Source: Camarhynchus parvulus (Eukaryota; Chordata; Aves; Passeriformes; Thraupidae). From it: DNA of 64,000 bases. The stretch covers positions 27,525,493 to 27,589,492 of the forward strand of contig NC_044573.1 of assembly GCF_901933205.1 (NCBI RefSeq), written 5' to 3'. Made by a program: the position numbers and the translations under genes. Positions 1-12,830 of the stretch are shown piece after piece. How positions within the stretch are numbered: the stretch's first letter is position 1; the number at the start of each line of letters is the position of its first letter. The notes below the pieces were generated by a model. It was given only the letters and a program-made list of their open reading frames with translations. It was not told where the DNA came from and did no database searches.

Positions 1-3000
1 GCCCTTTTTTTAAAATGCAGAATTTAACACCAGGATGTTATCAGTGAAAGGAAAAATAAATTGGCCCCAGAAAAACTCCAAATTCCCCTATATATGAATT
101 TTACCTGAACCAGATTTATCCACTGCATTTTGAAGAAACACCTAGTCAGTAATTGTTAAGGTTAACATTTAACCACAGTTACCAGACCCTATTACAGCCA
201 TACCAAAAGACACACAATAAAAAGATGAAACCTACAAATTTCTTTCGTCAGCATAATTAATGTTGCAGAAAACATTTCAAGGAGTTCAAACTGTCCATAC
301 CACTGGTCCAGAGTTCTTCAGGACCTTTTGCTCCTGAAATGAATTTCAATGTCACAATAAACACAATCTAAGAAAGTAATTTAAAAAGTAACCCCTACTG
401 CAGATAGAGAGGAAGATTTCAAAAATACTAAGTACTGACCTAGCTAGTAATGAAGATGACAGCAACTAATTTTGACTAATTAAAAGTGCTTTTAACAATC
501 TCACTGTACAAAAATACAAGTCTAAACATATGGGCAACAGTAAAGAATCAGGAACACCTTAATGAATAATGTCTGATGTCCCCTCAAAAAATTACTTTGT
601 TCTGGTTTTTCTTCATTATCACTCTTTGTAGGTGGATAAACATGCCTAGAGGCAGTGATATCACAATAAAATCCCAAGGAAGATATTTTAGTTGAGTACA
701 GCTTTATAATGACACTTAGAAATTCCTGTGTTGAAACACAGATTATTACAATGAAAGGTGGCATACTCATAGCACATGACAACTAACATGATACAGAATT
801 GGATGTTTAATTAGGGTAGCCTGAAATAAATTACATGTGCACAAGTGAAAAAGGGCAACAAATTAATGGAGAGATTCAATCTAAAGGAATCAAATTGATT
901 TAAAATTTGTGAAATTTCTGTAGACCATTCTACCCTAGTCAGAAGTATGCAGAGGGAGTTGAAGAGGGCTGTATTGAATCACGTTTTCTTTTCTTTTGTG
1001 ATCTTTTACTAATGAATTTTTCTATATGTGTATTTCAACCATACAAGAAAATACTTTAAGTGATAAAGTGCTTGATATATCATGTAAAAATACTCCCTCC
1101 ATCATCACATTACAGAACCTTAAACATACAGGGTGACTCTCAGAGCCTGACAAAACCTCTGGAAGACACAAACCCTTCCCAATACTCAGCTCTAAGTTTT
1201 GCTCTGAGACTCGAGGAAACACTGAGCTCTGGATTGCCACAAAAGGGACATCAGACCAAAAACTGTCCCTATCTCCTATAAAGGGAAACTAGTACCTCAT
1301 TACCTAGCAACAGAAGTGGTCCCACTGAACTTCCTCAAGTATTTTATACCTCGACAAATAGGTCTAATTGCTTAGTCTCTTAAATGACTTTAAAATCTCA
1401 CTAACTGAGCCATTTAAAGACAGCATTAACATATCCAGCATTAAAGCACCATTTAGATGATGGACACATAATCTTAGCTCTCCTACAACTATTTTCACTA
1501 ATTGCTCTATAGCAGTTTCAGAGGGAAGAAAAAAAAAAGAACAATCAGTACAGTTGAACACCTGGAATAGAAGTACAAATCAATCTGCTTTGACTGCCAG
1601 TCCCAGTCTGTCCTGATCTCTTCTGAAGCTGTCAACATGCCATCAAAAGTTGTTAGCAGCAAAACAGATTATTTTGTGGACACAAGAAGAGTGCAAAGCA
1701 GCGCTAGGCTGGCAATCAGGTTATGGTACTGGCTATAGTTTCTGAAGCCTTGGCTGATGAGGGCATGGCACACACAGCAGGCAGTAAATATGTCTGATGC
1801 ACTGGCCAGGCACTGACCAAACAAAGCCTAATGGAACAGGAAACTGTGCAAAACAACTGCCATTCCTTCTGCTTCCCATGTCTGCAAAGGGATTTGAAGA
1901 AGCCATGGACTGCCACGGATGACTACTAACAATTCTACTGAAATCATAAATTCACAAGAATAATCACATTTTAGTATGCCAAATTGAAGATCTTCTGACT
2001 TCTACAAAGCAGACATATAAAAAAGGCCTAAGCACAACCACTCATTTAGTGACTGTGTATTCATAATCTGTCTGAAACAGCAGGCTTCTACTGGAGGCAG
2101 CATGGCATGCCAACTTCAAAGGTGAAGCCCTTAACAGCTCCCCTGTGTCTCAAACATAGCAAGAGGCAGTACTCAGCAGTAAATGGGCAATATTCTATGG
2201 TTTTCCTCCTCCAACTCCCAGCAGAAAGCACAGGTAACAGACAGGAAACACCTCAAAGCAAACACATTTCATTTTCTCTTCAATTTTTTCTTCAATCAGT
2301 GAAAAACATACAGGACCGTTCAAAGCCAAAGAGTTCAGATCAGGTTCTTGTTATTCTCCCCTGCCTGTATGGGAAGGTTAAACGCAGTCACCGAACTCTG
2401 CATACCACCCTCAGTCACGAAGAACCCTCTGGCACAGCTCCCAGACCAGTAAAAAACGACCATTTCAGTCCCCAAAGCATGGAGCCTGATCCATTTAAGC
2501 AAAACAACTTCTACTGACAGCTGGTTTTCTTAGCATATTCACGTCTGTATTTATCAGAGAAAAGCCCTCCAGGACAACAGTGTTTATTGCAGGATTATTT
2601 CTGTGAACACAGGGAACACAGCATTCACTGAGCAACAGCGTTTCTACCCTAATATAGTTTTTTCTTAAAATGTGAACCAAGATGAACCCATTTCTATGTT
2701 CCTTAGCATGGATGACTCATGAAAGAAAAAAATTACATACATTGAATTTTTTCTGTTAAGAAAAAAGCCCAAAAACTTCTGATCCACATTAATGTGTAGT
2801 ATGCTGACACAAATTTTTAAGCATTAATTTAGAAATCAGCTGTTCAATCCTGCACTGATTCTTTGGATTTAGAGTCTAATGACTTCTAATAAATGAGAAA
2901 CAAAGATACGATGGGCAGTTCTATTATAAATTTCCATCCCATATGAGTATCTAGTATACATTCACTAGAAAGGCAATTTTGAACAACAAGATGCTTTCTA

Positions 3001-3762
3001 CCAACAGGTTTAGAGCCACTATAAATCACTCATGGAAATGCATCACAGACATAAAGAGTAAATATCCCAGCAGGTCCTTACCATGCCCTACAGCATGGCT
3101 GTGCCTACCTAGCTCAGCTGTAAGACCCTCTTCCCAAAGCACAGCAGCTCACAGCAGAGGATGGAGAGCATCCTGAGACAAGTCCCCTGCCCTGAGGTGG
3201 GAGGAAGGGAAGGATGAGCTGGGAACACACTCATGGATGCTGACAAGCACCAATCTCTCAAGTTGTGTGGTCAGTCTGTGTGGTTTCTCAGCTTACCACT
3301 TCCTACAGAAGTGTGTAGAAACTGTTTTCTATGACACTACAGTAAAGATGGTAGTTTTTAAAAACAAATACATCTCATAAATATCCCATGTTTTATTTTA
3401 TCTTGGTCTAATTTTGAAATAATTGAAAGTAACTGTTATTGGCATCTGTTTATTGATGTAATGCAAAAAAAGGAAGAATTATTAAAACTATAGAATGTAA
3501 GCTTTTTAAGTGACTGATTTCAAATAAAGGAAACATTAAAAGTTGCTGATAATGTGTTTTGAACAAATAGTAGTGAAATGAACTTTTCAAATTAGCATGT
3601 TTTAATGAAAGAATTAAACCAGGCATTGTTATGAATAGTTATTGATGAGATTTTTAGAAATTAATACAAGTAATTCCCATTCCTACATGTGGGTTTGGTT
3701 GGTTGATTGTAAGAACTGCACTTGACACTCTTGCAGCCAGACATCACACCACACAAGTCAAT

Positions 3763-3788
3763 AAAGCACCAGTAGTGACTGGTGCTTT
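3763..3788. repeat. Perfect 11-bp inverted repeat (hairpin)
   Basis: AAAGCACCAGT, a 4-base loop AGTG, then ACTGGTGCTTT. The stem is perfect but short, and no U-run follows in either orientation, so it does not look like a terminator or a miRNA precursor. Confidence 0.8.
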
Positions 3789-6320
3789 GAATGCGCCATA
3801 ACTCCACTGCATTTCTACCTGCTGCTTCAATATATGAACCTTTTCAAGCCAACCAGTGTACTAACGTCTTCACCCCAAACCTAAAAGGTGGACATTTCCC
3901 TGATTTTGGAAATCTCTCTTACAGAGTCTTTGACAAAATGCAGTCAAAGTCTTAGTATTATTATGCCTCCTATCAATTAAAAAAATAGAGCAAATGTATT
4001 TTACAAAAACCCTTCAAAGCAAAAAACCTATATTCACATTCCTAGGACTCAAATTTGCTGACAAGATCTGTGGGTAAGTATCATTTTTACAAAGGGCAAT
4101 GTGGGAATATGTGTTTATATGGCAGAGCACAAGAGCAATGAAACCTCCTGGGAAAGAAGGAGATAACTCACTTTACACAAACAGGCCCTTTTCCTCTTAC
4201 TGCTCTACTAACCTGAAATGTTATTTCATATGTCAGGAAAATGCTATTCCTGTTTATTCATTCTTCCTAATGTGAACACACATTTTAGTGTTAGCAAAAT
4301 AATTGTGGGAATTTGGTATTTTTCACATTTTGTTGAGTTCTTGGGAATGTTATGTTGGGAACTATCAATTATTACTTGGAACACCTCAAAATCTGCTGCA
4401 CAGAAAAAATACACTGGTAATTTGCTTACATGGCTTTTGTACATCCAATTACTGTGAGCAGCAGGAAAGATCTTTATAAGCAGAACACAATTCAAATGTA
4501 ACATGCCACAGCCTCAAGTCATTAAACTAATCCTGAGGGCTTCTTGAGGCTTTTTCTACTTTTGGCAAAAATTATAAAGAAGTACACATTGTTGCTTCAG
4601 TTCCCAAACACTGGGAAGCTAAATATCTAGACTGTCAGCCCCTGCTAAACACAGCAGAGATTGGTTTTGGGAAAGAACAAGACAGAACTGTATATTTGCT
4701 ATTAAAAGACAATTTTACAAACACTGAAAACATACCCATACATTTTTTCATGGCACATAAGAAGTAGCCAGTAGCATAAAGGGAAGTGCAACAGCTCACA
4801 AGCAACCTCAGTAATTATGCATTATCAGTACCTAGATACTGTGATGAAAATGTTACAAATGCAGAAAGACAGATTGACTCTGATGAGATAAGTATCTCAA
4901 TCTCAAAACACAGATAATGTGACAAGGTGTGGCACAGAACTCCAGGGTTTACTGGCATGATTTTAACATGACTGCATCAGCTAAAAATGACAAAAGCCAT
5001 AAATACACCAGAATGTCAGCTACATACCAATACCACTCAAGTATCATTCTGCTGTATCGCTCTACATCACACAACTAAAATCAGATGCTCTTTAGGGCAC
5101 TGAGAGAAAATGCAGTACTTTTAGGGAGACAAAGACTTCCGTTGTATTGCTATTCTGCTAGGTATCAAGAGGTTAACATCTTTCTAAAGATACTGCTGAA
5201 AGTGGGAAAATATGCAACATATTCATTAGCTCGTGGATGATTTAGACAGATATACCTGGGTGGCCTGAAACATACTTAACCATCAACATGTGACTACAGC
5301 CGGAAATACAATGGAAACTAACAGTAGCCCATTTGCTTTTAAGAGTTCAGAAAAAGAATCCTTTGGAACATAGAAGGATAATTACATATTTGACTACAAT
5401 TATTCCCTCAATTGATGCTGACAAAATGGAATGAATTGATGAAAAATATGAAAATATGAAAGCTACTAACACATTATCTGTGTGTTTGCACACGCAACCT
5501 ACATTTTATTAAAGTATCTTGGAAGTCATGTCTTTATCTAAGTCAAATTCTGGCTTTTATTTTCTAAATTGCATTCAAGAGTTTATCCAGAACAATACTC
5601 TGTTATCTGTCAAGATACCATGTTTCTTCACTCACACAAACTTTATCCCCAAGTTATTATAAAACTGTGGTAGTCAGTATTTCCCATCTTTCCTCTGCAC
5701 AGAAGAGTCATCACCAGTTCAGAGGAAAGTCAACTGCCCTATTAGCTAAAACACATCACTGAAACAATGCTACACCAGTTTGAATGTGGTATACCCGAAA
5801 AGTCTAATATAGTTATTTTTTTAAGCATTACAAGACTGAAATACTGAAGACAAAGAAAAGCATTAAAACATTTTCAATTTCAGAAAAGGAAGAAATTTAA
5901 TGAAAAGAGATTGATTTTTAGTCTCCAGTCTTCCATTTTGGGAGTAAAAATCTATTTCTCAGCAAATGTGCTACCTGGTAAACAGATCACTAAGGTTCAA
6001 TGCTCTTAAAATGAAATATTCAGATATTCTCCTGAAAAAAGTAATTTACTAAAGCTGCAAATTCCAAAAGTTAACCAAGTTCTATAGCTTCTACAATAAT
6101 AATTGATTCAAATACATTATGTTTATATAGAGAACTTACCTTCTCATAAGAAAAAAAATTAAAGATTCCCCCCCCACAAAAGCTATCACTGTGTTGTACC
6201 ATAGAAGGCATACAAAATATACTGCCACAAGAAAAGACAAACATGGTTTTCAGAGATTGTGATGCTACAAGAATATCACATACAAACAGAACTAGCTGAG
6301 AGAGGATCTATCATTTCCTC

Positions 6321-6335
6321 CACACACACACACAC
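6321..6335. repeat. (CA)n microsatellite
   Basis: Seven and a half uninterrupted CA units in intron sequence about 140 bp downstream of the exon D donor. Confidence 0.95.
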
Positions 6336-6373
6336 TCAAAGCAACCACTATAACTTTAAGCAATTTAAAGCAA

Positions 6374-6402
6374 TAGTATGTTATCATCTAGTATGTTATC
6401 AC
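6374..6402. repeat. 15-bp tandem duplication
   Basis: TAGTATGTTATCATC followed directly by TAGTATGTTATCAC, about 70 bp from the exon D donor in the downstream intron. Confidence 0.85.
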
Positions 6403-6474
6403 ACATATCAGGAAAAGATTGAAAAGTGCTGAGATGAAGTAGAATAAATATTCTAGAAAAAACCTCTCACTCAC

Positions 6475-6584
6475 TGTTCAATACGCGGGGAGAGGTACAG
6501 TTTAGGAAAAACCTGAGTAGCTTCTGCGTCCTCAAAACTAACGGAGAGGAGCGCAACATCTTCTCCAGGGTCTTCATTCACATC
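6475..6584 (-). CDS. BABAM2: BABAM2 internal exon D (about residues 191-226)
   Basis: An exon of 36 complete codons plus two bases (CA), beginning [20 protein letters not shown] and ending YLSPRIE followed by a split codon (phase 2), expected to be His. It matches the central region of BABAM2/BRCC45. The differences from the human protein as I remember it are conservative: Ala for Thr after FED, and Phe for Tyr in TQVFPK. The acceptor is CTTTTCTGTGTACAG and the donor is CA|GTGAGT. The coding GC content is visibly higher than in the flanking intron. The next exon, which would begin with the AL-GGSSALH region of the protein, is not found between 1 and 6474, so the C-terminal ~156 residues are encoded outside the window. 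Confidence 0.96.
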
Positions 6585-8523
6585 CTGTACACAGAAAAGC
6601 AATATAAAATGGTAAATAACAAATCAAATTATTTAAAAGCTTACAGATAAGAACTAGTAGGTCAAATATGAATTTGTTTAGGAGATGCTTAAGTGAGGAA
6701 TCTAAACTAACCATTGCAAAACAGGTTGCAAATATAGTCTTTCTTACTATATTGGCACTTTAAATAAATATTTTAATCTGCTTAATTTCCTTTAATGTAT
6801 CAGAATAAAATTACTGAGTTATGAAGTATACATTACTATATTTCTTCAATTCGGTGAACTACAAATTTCAGCAAAGATACAGATTTCATTTTTAGGAATT
6901 CCTGGCTTGACATCAGAGGCAAATGCCAAAAGATTTTTTTAAATGTTGTAATATCACTGAGTTATGACCACAAATTCTGTATTTGTTATTTTTCAAAGTA
7001 GTTTATGATTCAAACTTTCTAGTGTATTGTATTCAACTCCTGTTGTGGATGAAAAACATTTTTGCAATTAGAAATTTATATCTAGAAGTCACTGCCTCCC
7101 AGTTTCCTGCAAATTAAACCTATGCATTACTTTCAGCAAAGACTGCAGACTCCAGGAAAGTACTGTAGGAAAAAAAAAGCATGCTAAATACAACTTAATG
7201 TATTCACAGTTGAGGCTTTCTTTAATCAGAACAATCAGTTACAGCTTTGGGATCATCTAGAACAAATTGTTTCTGGGTAGGACCTGATGTCCCTCCAATT
7301 CATAAATCACATGCAGTACCAGCAAGTGTATTTCTGTCATGTACAACTTCATTTAAGCTCTTGACCTCTAGTTAGAAAGTAATCAGCAGCACAGTCACCT
7401 TCACTGACAGCAAATAATATGGTGCCACTTTCTGCTCACAAAGAAATCTTCCAACATGTTTGTTCATACGTACATAGCAACTTGCCAAGATGCCTTTGTT
7501 CTTATCTGTTTTGGAAAAATAGGAGAGGAAATAAGATATGTACTCAAAGCATGATCAACATGGTGCAGAGTGCCCTGGTATGCTCTGTCCTACAGGCAGC
7601 TGTGAGGAAGGAACAGGCAAACCACTTAAATATTCTTAGGAGACCCTGCCCTGTGTAGGGAGAGCAGAAAACTAAGTGACTGCTGAGTGGTTTCAGGAAG
7701 GCAATCTCGCACCATTTGAAGCTCTGGCAGGAGCAGAGCTGTTAATGTCCAGAGAGACGAGCTGTGTACCAGCTATTATGTGCAGAACACTACATGCCAA
7801 GAAACTTAGTGATAAGCTGCAGGGAAGAATGGGTCTTAAAAAAGCCTAATTGTCTTAGATGAAAAATGAGACAGAGCTGACAGTGTTTTCTTAAATTCTG
7901 CTTTGGTTTGCAGCTCACTTGTGACAGATGAAAGAAAACTGTGCTCTTAGAACTGCCTGTAAAATGGTCATGAGCACACTGTGGCTGGAAATCAGAGCAT
8001 GGTTTTAACACTAAGTTGCAGGACCACACTCCATATGAGTGGTGAGCACAAACAATAGCTGTTGTCCTGCTGTGATCAGTTTATGGATGGCATTATGGGA
8101 TGTGATTGCTTGTAACAGCAATGGATAGGATCTCGTGACCCAGAATGTTCCCTTAAGTGTTACATTTTTAAGTGGCACTATCATCTGGACTAGAGAAAAT
8201 AGAACAGATTACAAAACCTTTATCAACAAGACAAATAACAACAAAATATACCCAAGAGTACAATCTACCCTGACCTTTTCCCCAGTATCGAATGTATTTC
8301 CATTATTAAGGAAAAAAATTAAATAAGGAACAGCTTTCGATTGTAAAGCTGACTATAGCATTAACTGGCTTTTCCCCATTAATTTGCTAATTGTCAATCA
8401 AATGAAAAGAACTATTAAGAGAGATGGAACAGCAACCCTTTTAATGCTAATAACAATTAAAAAGATTTTATTTTAATGGGCATTCTTCACGAGATGACAG
8501 GTACATAAAATGGTTAGGTTGAT

Positions 8524-8687
8524 GAGGAGCTCAATGCAATCCTGTGATGTGCACTTGCAGCTCAGAAAGCCAACTGGATCCTGGGCTGGATCTCAGGCAG
8601 TGCTGCCAGCGAGATGAGGGAGGGGATTCTTCCTTCCTACTCTGCTCTGCTGAGACCCCACCTGTACTGATGCATCCAGCTGTGCCA
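8524..8687 (+). repeat. CR1 LINE fragment, ORF2 C-terminal coding part
   Basis: On the plus strand one frame reads ILPSYSALLRPHLY and then hits a stop, followed by CIQL. This is the conserved C-terminal block of the CR1 reverse-transcriptase ORF2 (typically ILPLYSALVRPHLEYC). Upstream, the frame AQKANWILGWI-like also matches the family. The copy is truncated at both ends, has an in-frame stop and is clearly a dead fossil. It is locally more GC-rich than the surrounding intron. The boundaries are approximate. Confidence 0.8.
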
Positions 8688-9907
8688 TGAACAGTAAATC
8701 CCCTCTTTAGTCTGGCATTTATGATTAGTGCTAAAGGTAGATGTGCACACACAGCCTGACACCACGTGTAAGACCAATTTCTGGAATACTATCAGGTGCT
8801 TACTGATTGAACAAAGTCAAAACAAGAAAACAGAACAACCCAACTCCAAAGCAGATTAGGTGAATGCCACTACAGCATCCATTAACACATACAGTAATAT
8901 TACATTATATTTTCTGTGCTCACTAGTGAACTTCATATGAAGACTTTTCAGGGGGAAAAAAACCTACACAACCACATAAATAATCTCTGTATCTTTTAAT
9001 GTTAAGTTGCAGTAAAATGAAATGTGAAGTAAGAGCAATAAATTGAGACATATTTTTCCATTTACAAAAATACACACAACAAACATGACTGCAACTCCTG
9101 CTGCCAGCAGAGCACTGTTATGTTCATACAGCTACTGTCCAATGCAAATCCAAGTAAAGAAATTGGCATTCTTCTGTAACTACCACTTTTCAAATGGATG
9201 TATATTTTCAGCCCTGAGAAATGAATACTGTTACTTAAAAAAGACCCCAAACCAGCATTCCTGTAGGTTTTAAAAGACACAGAGCAGTAACATCATGAAG
9301 CTGCTCAACCTTATTGTTCAGGTGGCCACAGATTTACAATGAACTCCCTTCTATCTGACACCATACCATTTATTCCTTTCAGCCTCTATTACTTTTATTT
9401 ATGGAAGAAGCTGCTTGCTAGAACTGCATTTGACACTGGTGTATCTGTTAGAGCTGCCGTTTATAAAACCAAACCAAAACCACATGTCTTACAGATAAAC
9501 TGTGGAAAACTTTTCAGCTAATAAACTTTTTTGATGTTGTCTGTGCCAGTTAGAGACAACTTAACCCTTTCAGTGATCTCTGTCCCAGTCATCTATAGAA
9601 ACCTGTAAGTGATCAGGTGAGAAGATGGAACCTTCTAATACCAGGCCCATGCCACGTGCCCAGAACAGGGGCTGAGATCTTTTCATTACACCACAGTGTC
9701 CAAAGGCAAATGCTGTTTTAATGCTTCTTATCAAACCCTGCACAGACAGCATCTTCCCTTTTCCCACTTCTGCACATGTATTTCTATCAAAGAACAGACC
9801 AGATCTGAATAGAGCAGCAAAGTAAGTCACCTCTATTCTTGTTTTTCAGCTGGCTTCAAAAGACAGAGTGACATCAAACTGCTTTGGCAATATTATACCC
9901 TTTTAGG

Positions 9908-9928
9908 AAAAAAAAAAAAAAAAAAAAA
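9908..9928. repeat. Poly(A) run, A21
   Basis: An uninterrupted run of 21 A. The sequence on its 5' side is not recognisable as a retrocopy, and no target-site duplication was seen. Confidence 0.95.
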
Positions 9929-11293
9929 GAGGCTGCTGAACTAAATTCACATCTCATGTTTTAGTATTTAAGCATCCATACCTTTTCTTCTTATAATTTG
10001 TATGTAACTTACAACACAATAGATGCCTTTATTAAACAAATTAATTTTATATTCAAGAAAACCAGATTTTGTAAGAATGCAGAATGCAAATTTTCTATAA
10101 ATATTAAATATTAAGATTAGAACTGCCATAATAAAAGTGCCATTTTATACTGACAGAAATTTTTCTACACAAGACTCTACAGAAGGCATTATTAAAATGA
10201 ACTTCTACCTGAACAGAGAACTCATCCTGGGCCACAGGAATTTTGAGGTTTAAAAATGGAATGGAAAAATGCTTGAGATCATTAGTTAAATATGTGATAA
10301 TGCACACCTATTAATTTTTCCACAACAGCCTCACGCCTGATAGTAAAAAAAACGAGCCTCTGAAACATTGCAATGTAAAAGATCCGACACAGATTTTCAT
10401 GGTGCCTTTCTGCCACCTTGCTACTATGTCTTTTTTTTAAAAACAGTATTTCTCTCATTTCTGAAAATGCCCATTGAAATCAAACATTAAAAATTGGATA
10501 TACCCCTTAAAACTGAAAATAGTTTTCTTTCTCAAGAACTGCAAGGGATTTCCTATGTTTACAGAATACTTTGCACAATGGAACCTCATCCTTGTCAAAA
10601 CCTCCAAAGCAACATGGTGAGAAAAGAACAACAAAAAAAACTAGACATTTTCAACCCATATGCTTTTTTTTCCTATTACAGAAACCTAGCAACAATTTAC
10701 AAAAATAAATACAACTTTTCATAAACAGAAAACTCATGGTATTTGATTTTAATTCACTGTTTTTCTATGTAGCCAGTGCAGAGGAAAGGTTCCTTAAGTA
10801 TGCATTTTTAAAAGTATGCATTTTCTCAAGAACAAGAGACCATGTGAAAATATAAATGAAGAACAGAAGAGATGAAAATGGAAGTCTGAAGGCATTTAGA
10901 AATTTTTCTCCCATATACCTCATGAAAGGACTTTCAGTATCACAAAACTCCAAAGAAAAACTTAAAATTCTATTTCCAATTGCATCAGCACTGTGTTAAC
11001 AGCCATTTGTTGGTTTTCATTTCTATTAATCTCAATTTACATTCAAATGCATGTTTCAATGTTTACAGCTGCTGCCTTTCCAAGATCCTTAATCTTTTTA
11101 CAAAGTTAGTAGGAGTTGTTTATGAAAATTACCATCAAAACCACTTTAAATACACTATCCAAACGGCATTGTTTTCTCATATCCTACCTACTGTAATTGA
11201 AAACTGGGAATTTACTGGAACTGACAATTTATTATGAGTCAGATGGTTGATAGCCAGGCCAACCAAAACATCTGCTCTGCACAGTCACAACTG

Positions 11294-11971
11294 CTATAAC
11301 CCATTTCCTCTTATGCCTGGAGTCCTACCAAGTTGTACATTAGAGTTCCTTTTCCTTAAAGATGCAGAGTATGGAAAATCAGTTATTACCTTTTCTTCAT
11401 TATCAAAAAAAAAAAAAAAAAAAGAATTGCCTTGCAGCCTCTGATTAAAGTATACTTTTGAGAGGAGGTAGTTTTGTATTTGGCACACAAGTGCAATTCC
11501 CTGCTCCAAACAGTAATGCTTAAAGTGGTGACTCCAGTCTTGTCCTGGGCAGTAGCAGGACCTGCCTTTCCATGAAAGGTTCAGGATGGAGGGGGCATGA
11601 GACTGGGAGGAGAGCATGAAATATGGTAATGCACAGATCAAAGATGTGGCATTGAGAGCCTGGTTTAGTGTGACTAACAAAAATGAGAGGAAAACAAGCT
11701 TTGAATTTGATAGAAAGTATGGGAAAGTATGTGCAGGAAGAGTATTGGCATGGTTTGAGGAGGACAAGCAGCTTCTGACCCTGGGGACAGCAGGAAATGA
11801 GGGAGCTGAACTTCTGGTAAGGCTGTTAAGTGTGTACTGGATATACACAGCAACTGGTGTGGGGATAAAAATGAGGGAAGAAAGAGAACACAAACTGTTA
11901 AACCTACTGGATGTTCCTTTGAGAAATGAGATGCCTTGCAGATGATTGCTATTGTAGATGCCTCCCAACAA
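11294..11971 (-). other. Longest open frame (225 codons), probably noncoding
   Basis: This is the longest ATG-to-stop frame in the window. On the plus strand the interval 11616-11945 is open as well (109 codons). The minus-strand product is Ser/Leu/Phe-rich, includes six Phe encoded by the poly(A) run at 11405-11423, and shows no domain, signal peptide or motif I recognise. The region is purine-rich and stop-poor on the plus strand (about 11580-12240), which by itself favours long frames. It is recorded as an unexplained open region rather than a gene. A decayed retroelement or retrocopy remains possible. Confidence 0.3.
11405..11423. repeat. Poly(A) run, A19
   Basis: An uninterrupted run of 19 A. 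On the minus strand it is read as a phenylalanine run inside the chance open frame 11294-11971. Confidence 0.95.
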
Positions 11972-12320
11972 TATGGTGAGGCCAAATCTGCTTCAAGAGG
12001 GAGGTTCCCAGTCCCAGCTGATTGCTCCTACCTCTTGCTGGAGCCTTCACAACTCTTCAATAATTGTTTTTGTGGTATGACTAATTGAAGGAATGGAAAA
12101 CTCAAACAAATGGGGAAGGGATTGCTTAAAAGAAACAAAGGATAAACTTACATGATATGGTGGAGGTTGTTGGGGAAGGTGGAATAGAAAGGCAGAATAC
12201 AGATGAGAACAGAATGGAGTGAGGAGACCTCGATCTTAGCATCTGCAGCCAGCTTACACTAAGTGGGTCTTTCAGCAGACACCTACTTGCCTGTGGTACC
12301 TCTCAGCCCTACCAAGTCAG

Positions 12321-12339
12321 TCAGCTTCACTGAAGCTGA
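12321..12339. repeat. Near-perfect 19-bp palindrome
   Basis: TCAGCTTCA, a single C, then TGAAGCTGA: nine-base arms around one base. No known role; possibly coincidental. Confidence 0.7.
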
Positions 12340-12725
12340 GTGAGAAATTTATATTTCAGGATCCTTTCTGAAAAAAGAAAGATCTTCAGAAGAGAAATGC
12401 ATGAGAGGAACACGCATTCAGAAATTTAATTTCTTAGGGTCAAATAATGAAATTCTGCATGATACATACTTGTACCATAATTATTAACAACTGATCAGAG
12501 AAGAATTTGGTTTTGAAGCTGAAATGTGAATTACAACAGAGAATACACAACACTGTTTGCTTCCTTAGTATTAACAGGCCTCTTGCTTCACAAGAGTTAG
12601 CAATTTTGGCTTTTTCCCACCAAATGGCAGTGTGCAATAAGATGAAAATAAAGCACAAGCAACTTGTACCCTCATTGTGAGCGGTTGCACTAGATTTGAT
12701 ACGAGCAGCTACAAGTTCTCCCTAT

Positions 12726-12830
12726 CTTTTTCTTTAGTGTTTTTTTGGTAGGTGCTTTTTGGTTTTTGTTGTTGTTGGTTTTTTTTTTTTCTTGTTTTAT
12801 TTGGTTGGGGTTTTTCTGTTTGTTTTTTAA
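12726..12830. repeat. T/G-rich low-complexity tract
   Basis: About 100 bases almost entirely of T and G with repeated TTTTTGG, GTTGTTGTTGG and T11-12 runs. In BABAM2 pre-mRNA (minus strand) it is A/C-rich. Probably degenerate simple sequence. Confidence 0.85.

Larger units (their letters stand above)
1..6474 (-). other. BABAM2: BABAM2 intron downstream of exon D (partial)
   Basis: Noncoding AT-rich sequence following the exon D GTGAGT donor. The next BABAM2 exon was looked for on the minus strand and not seen, so the intron is longer than 6.4 kb. It contains a perfect hairpin at 3763-3788, a CA microsatellite at 6321-6335 and a 15-bp tandem duplication at 6374-6402. The 136-codon ORF at 2107-2517 has no recognisable domain and is most likely a chance open frame. 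Confidence 0.85.

Noticed and set aside
2107..2517. 136-codon plus-strand open frame
   Set aside because: No recognisable domain, no promoter or splice context, and intron-like composition within BABAM2.
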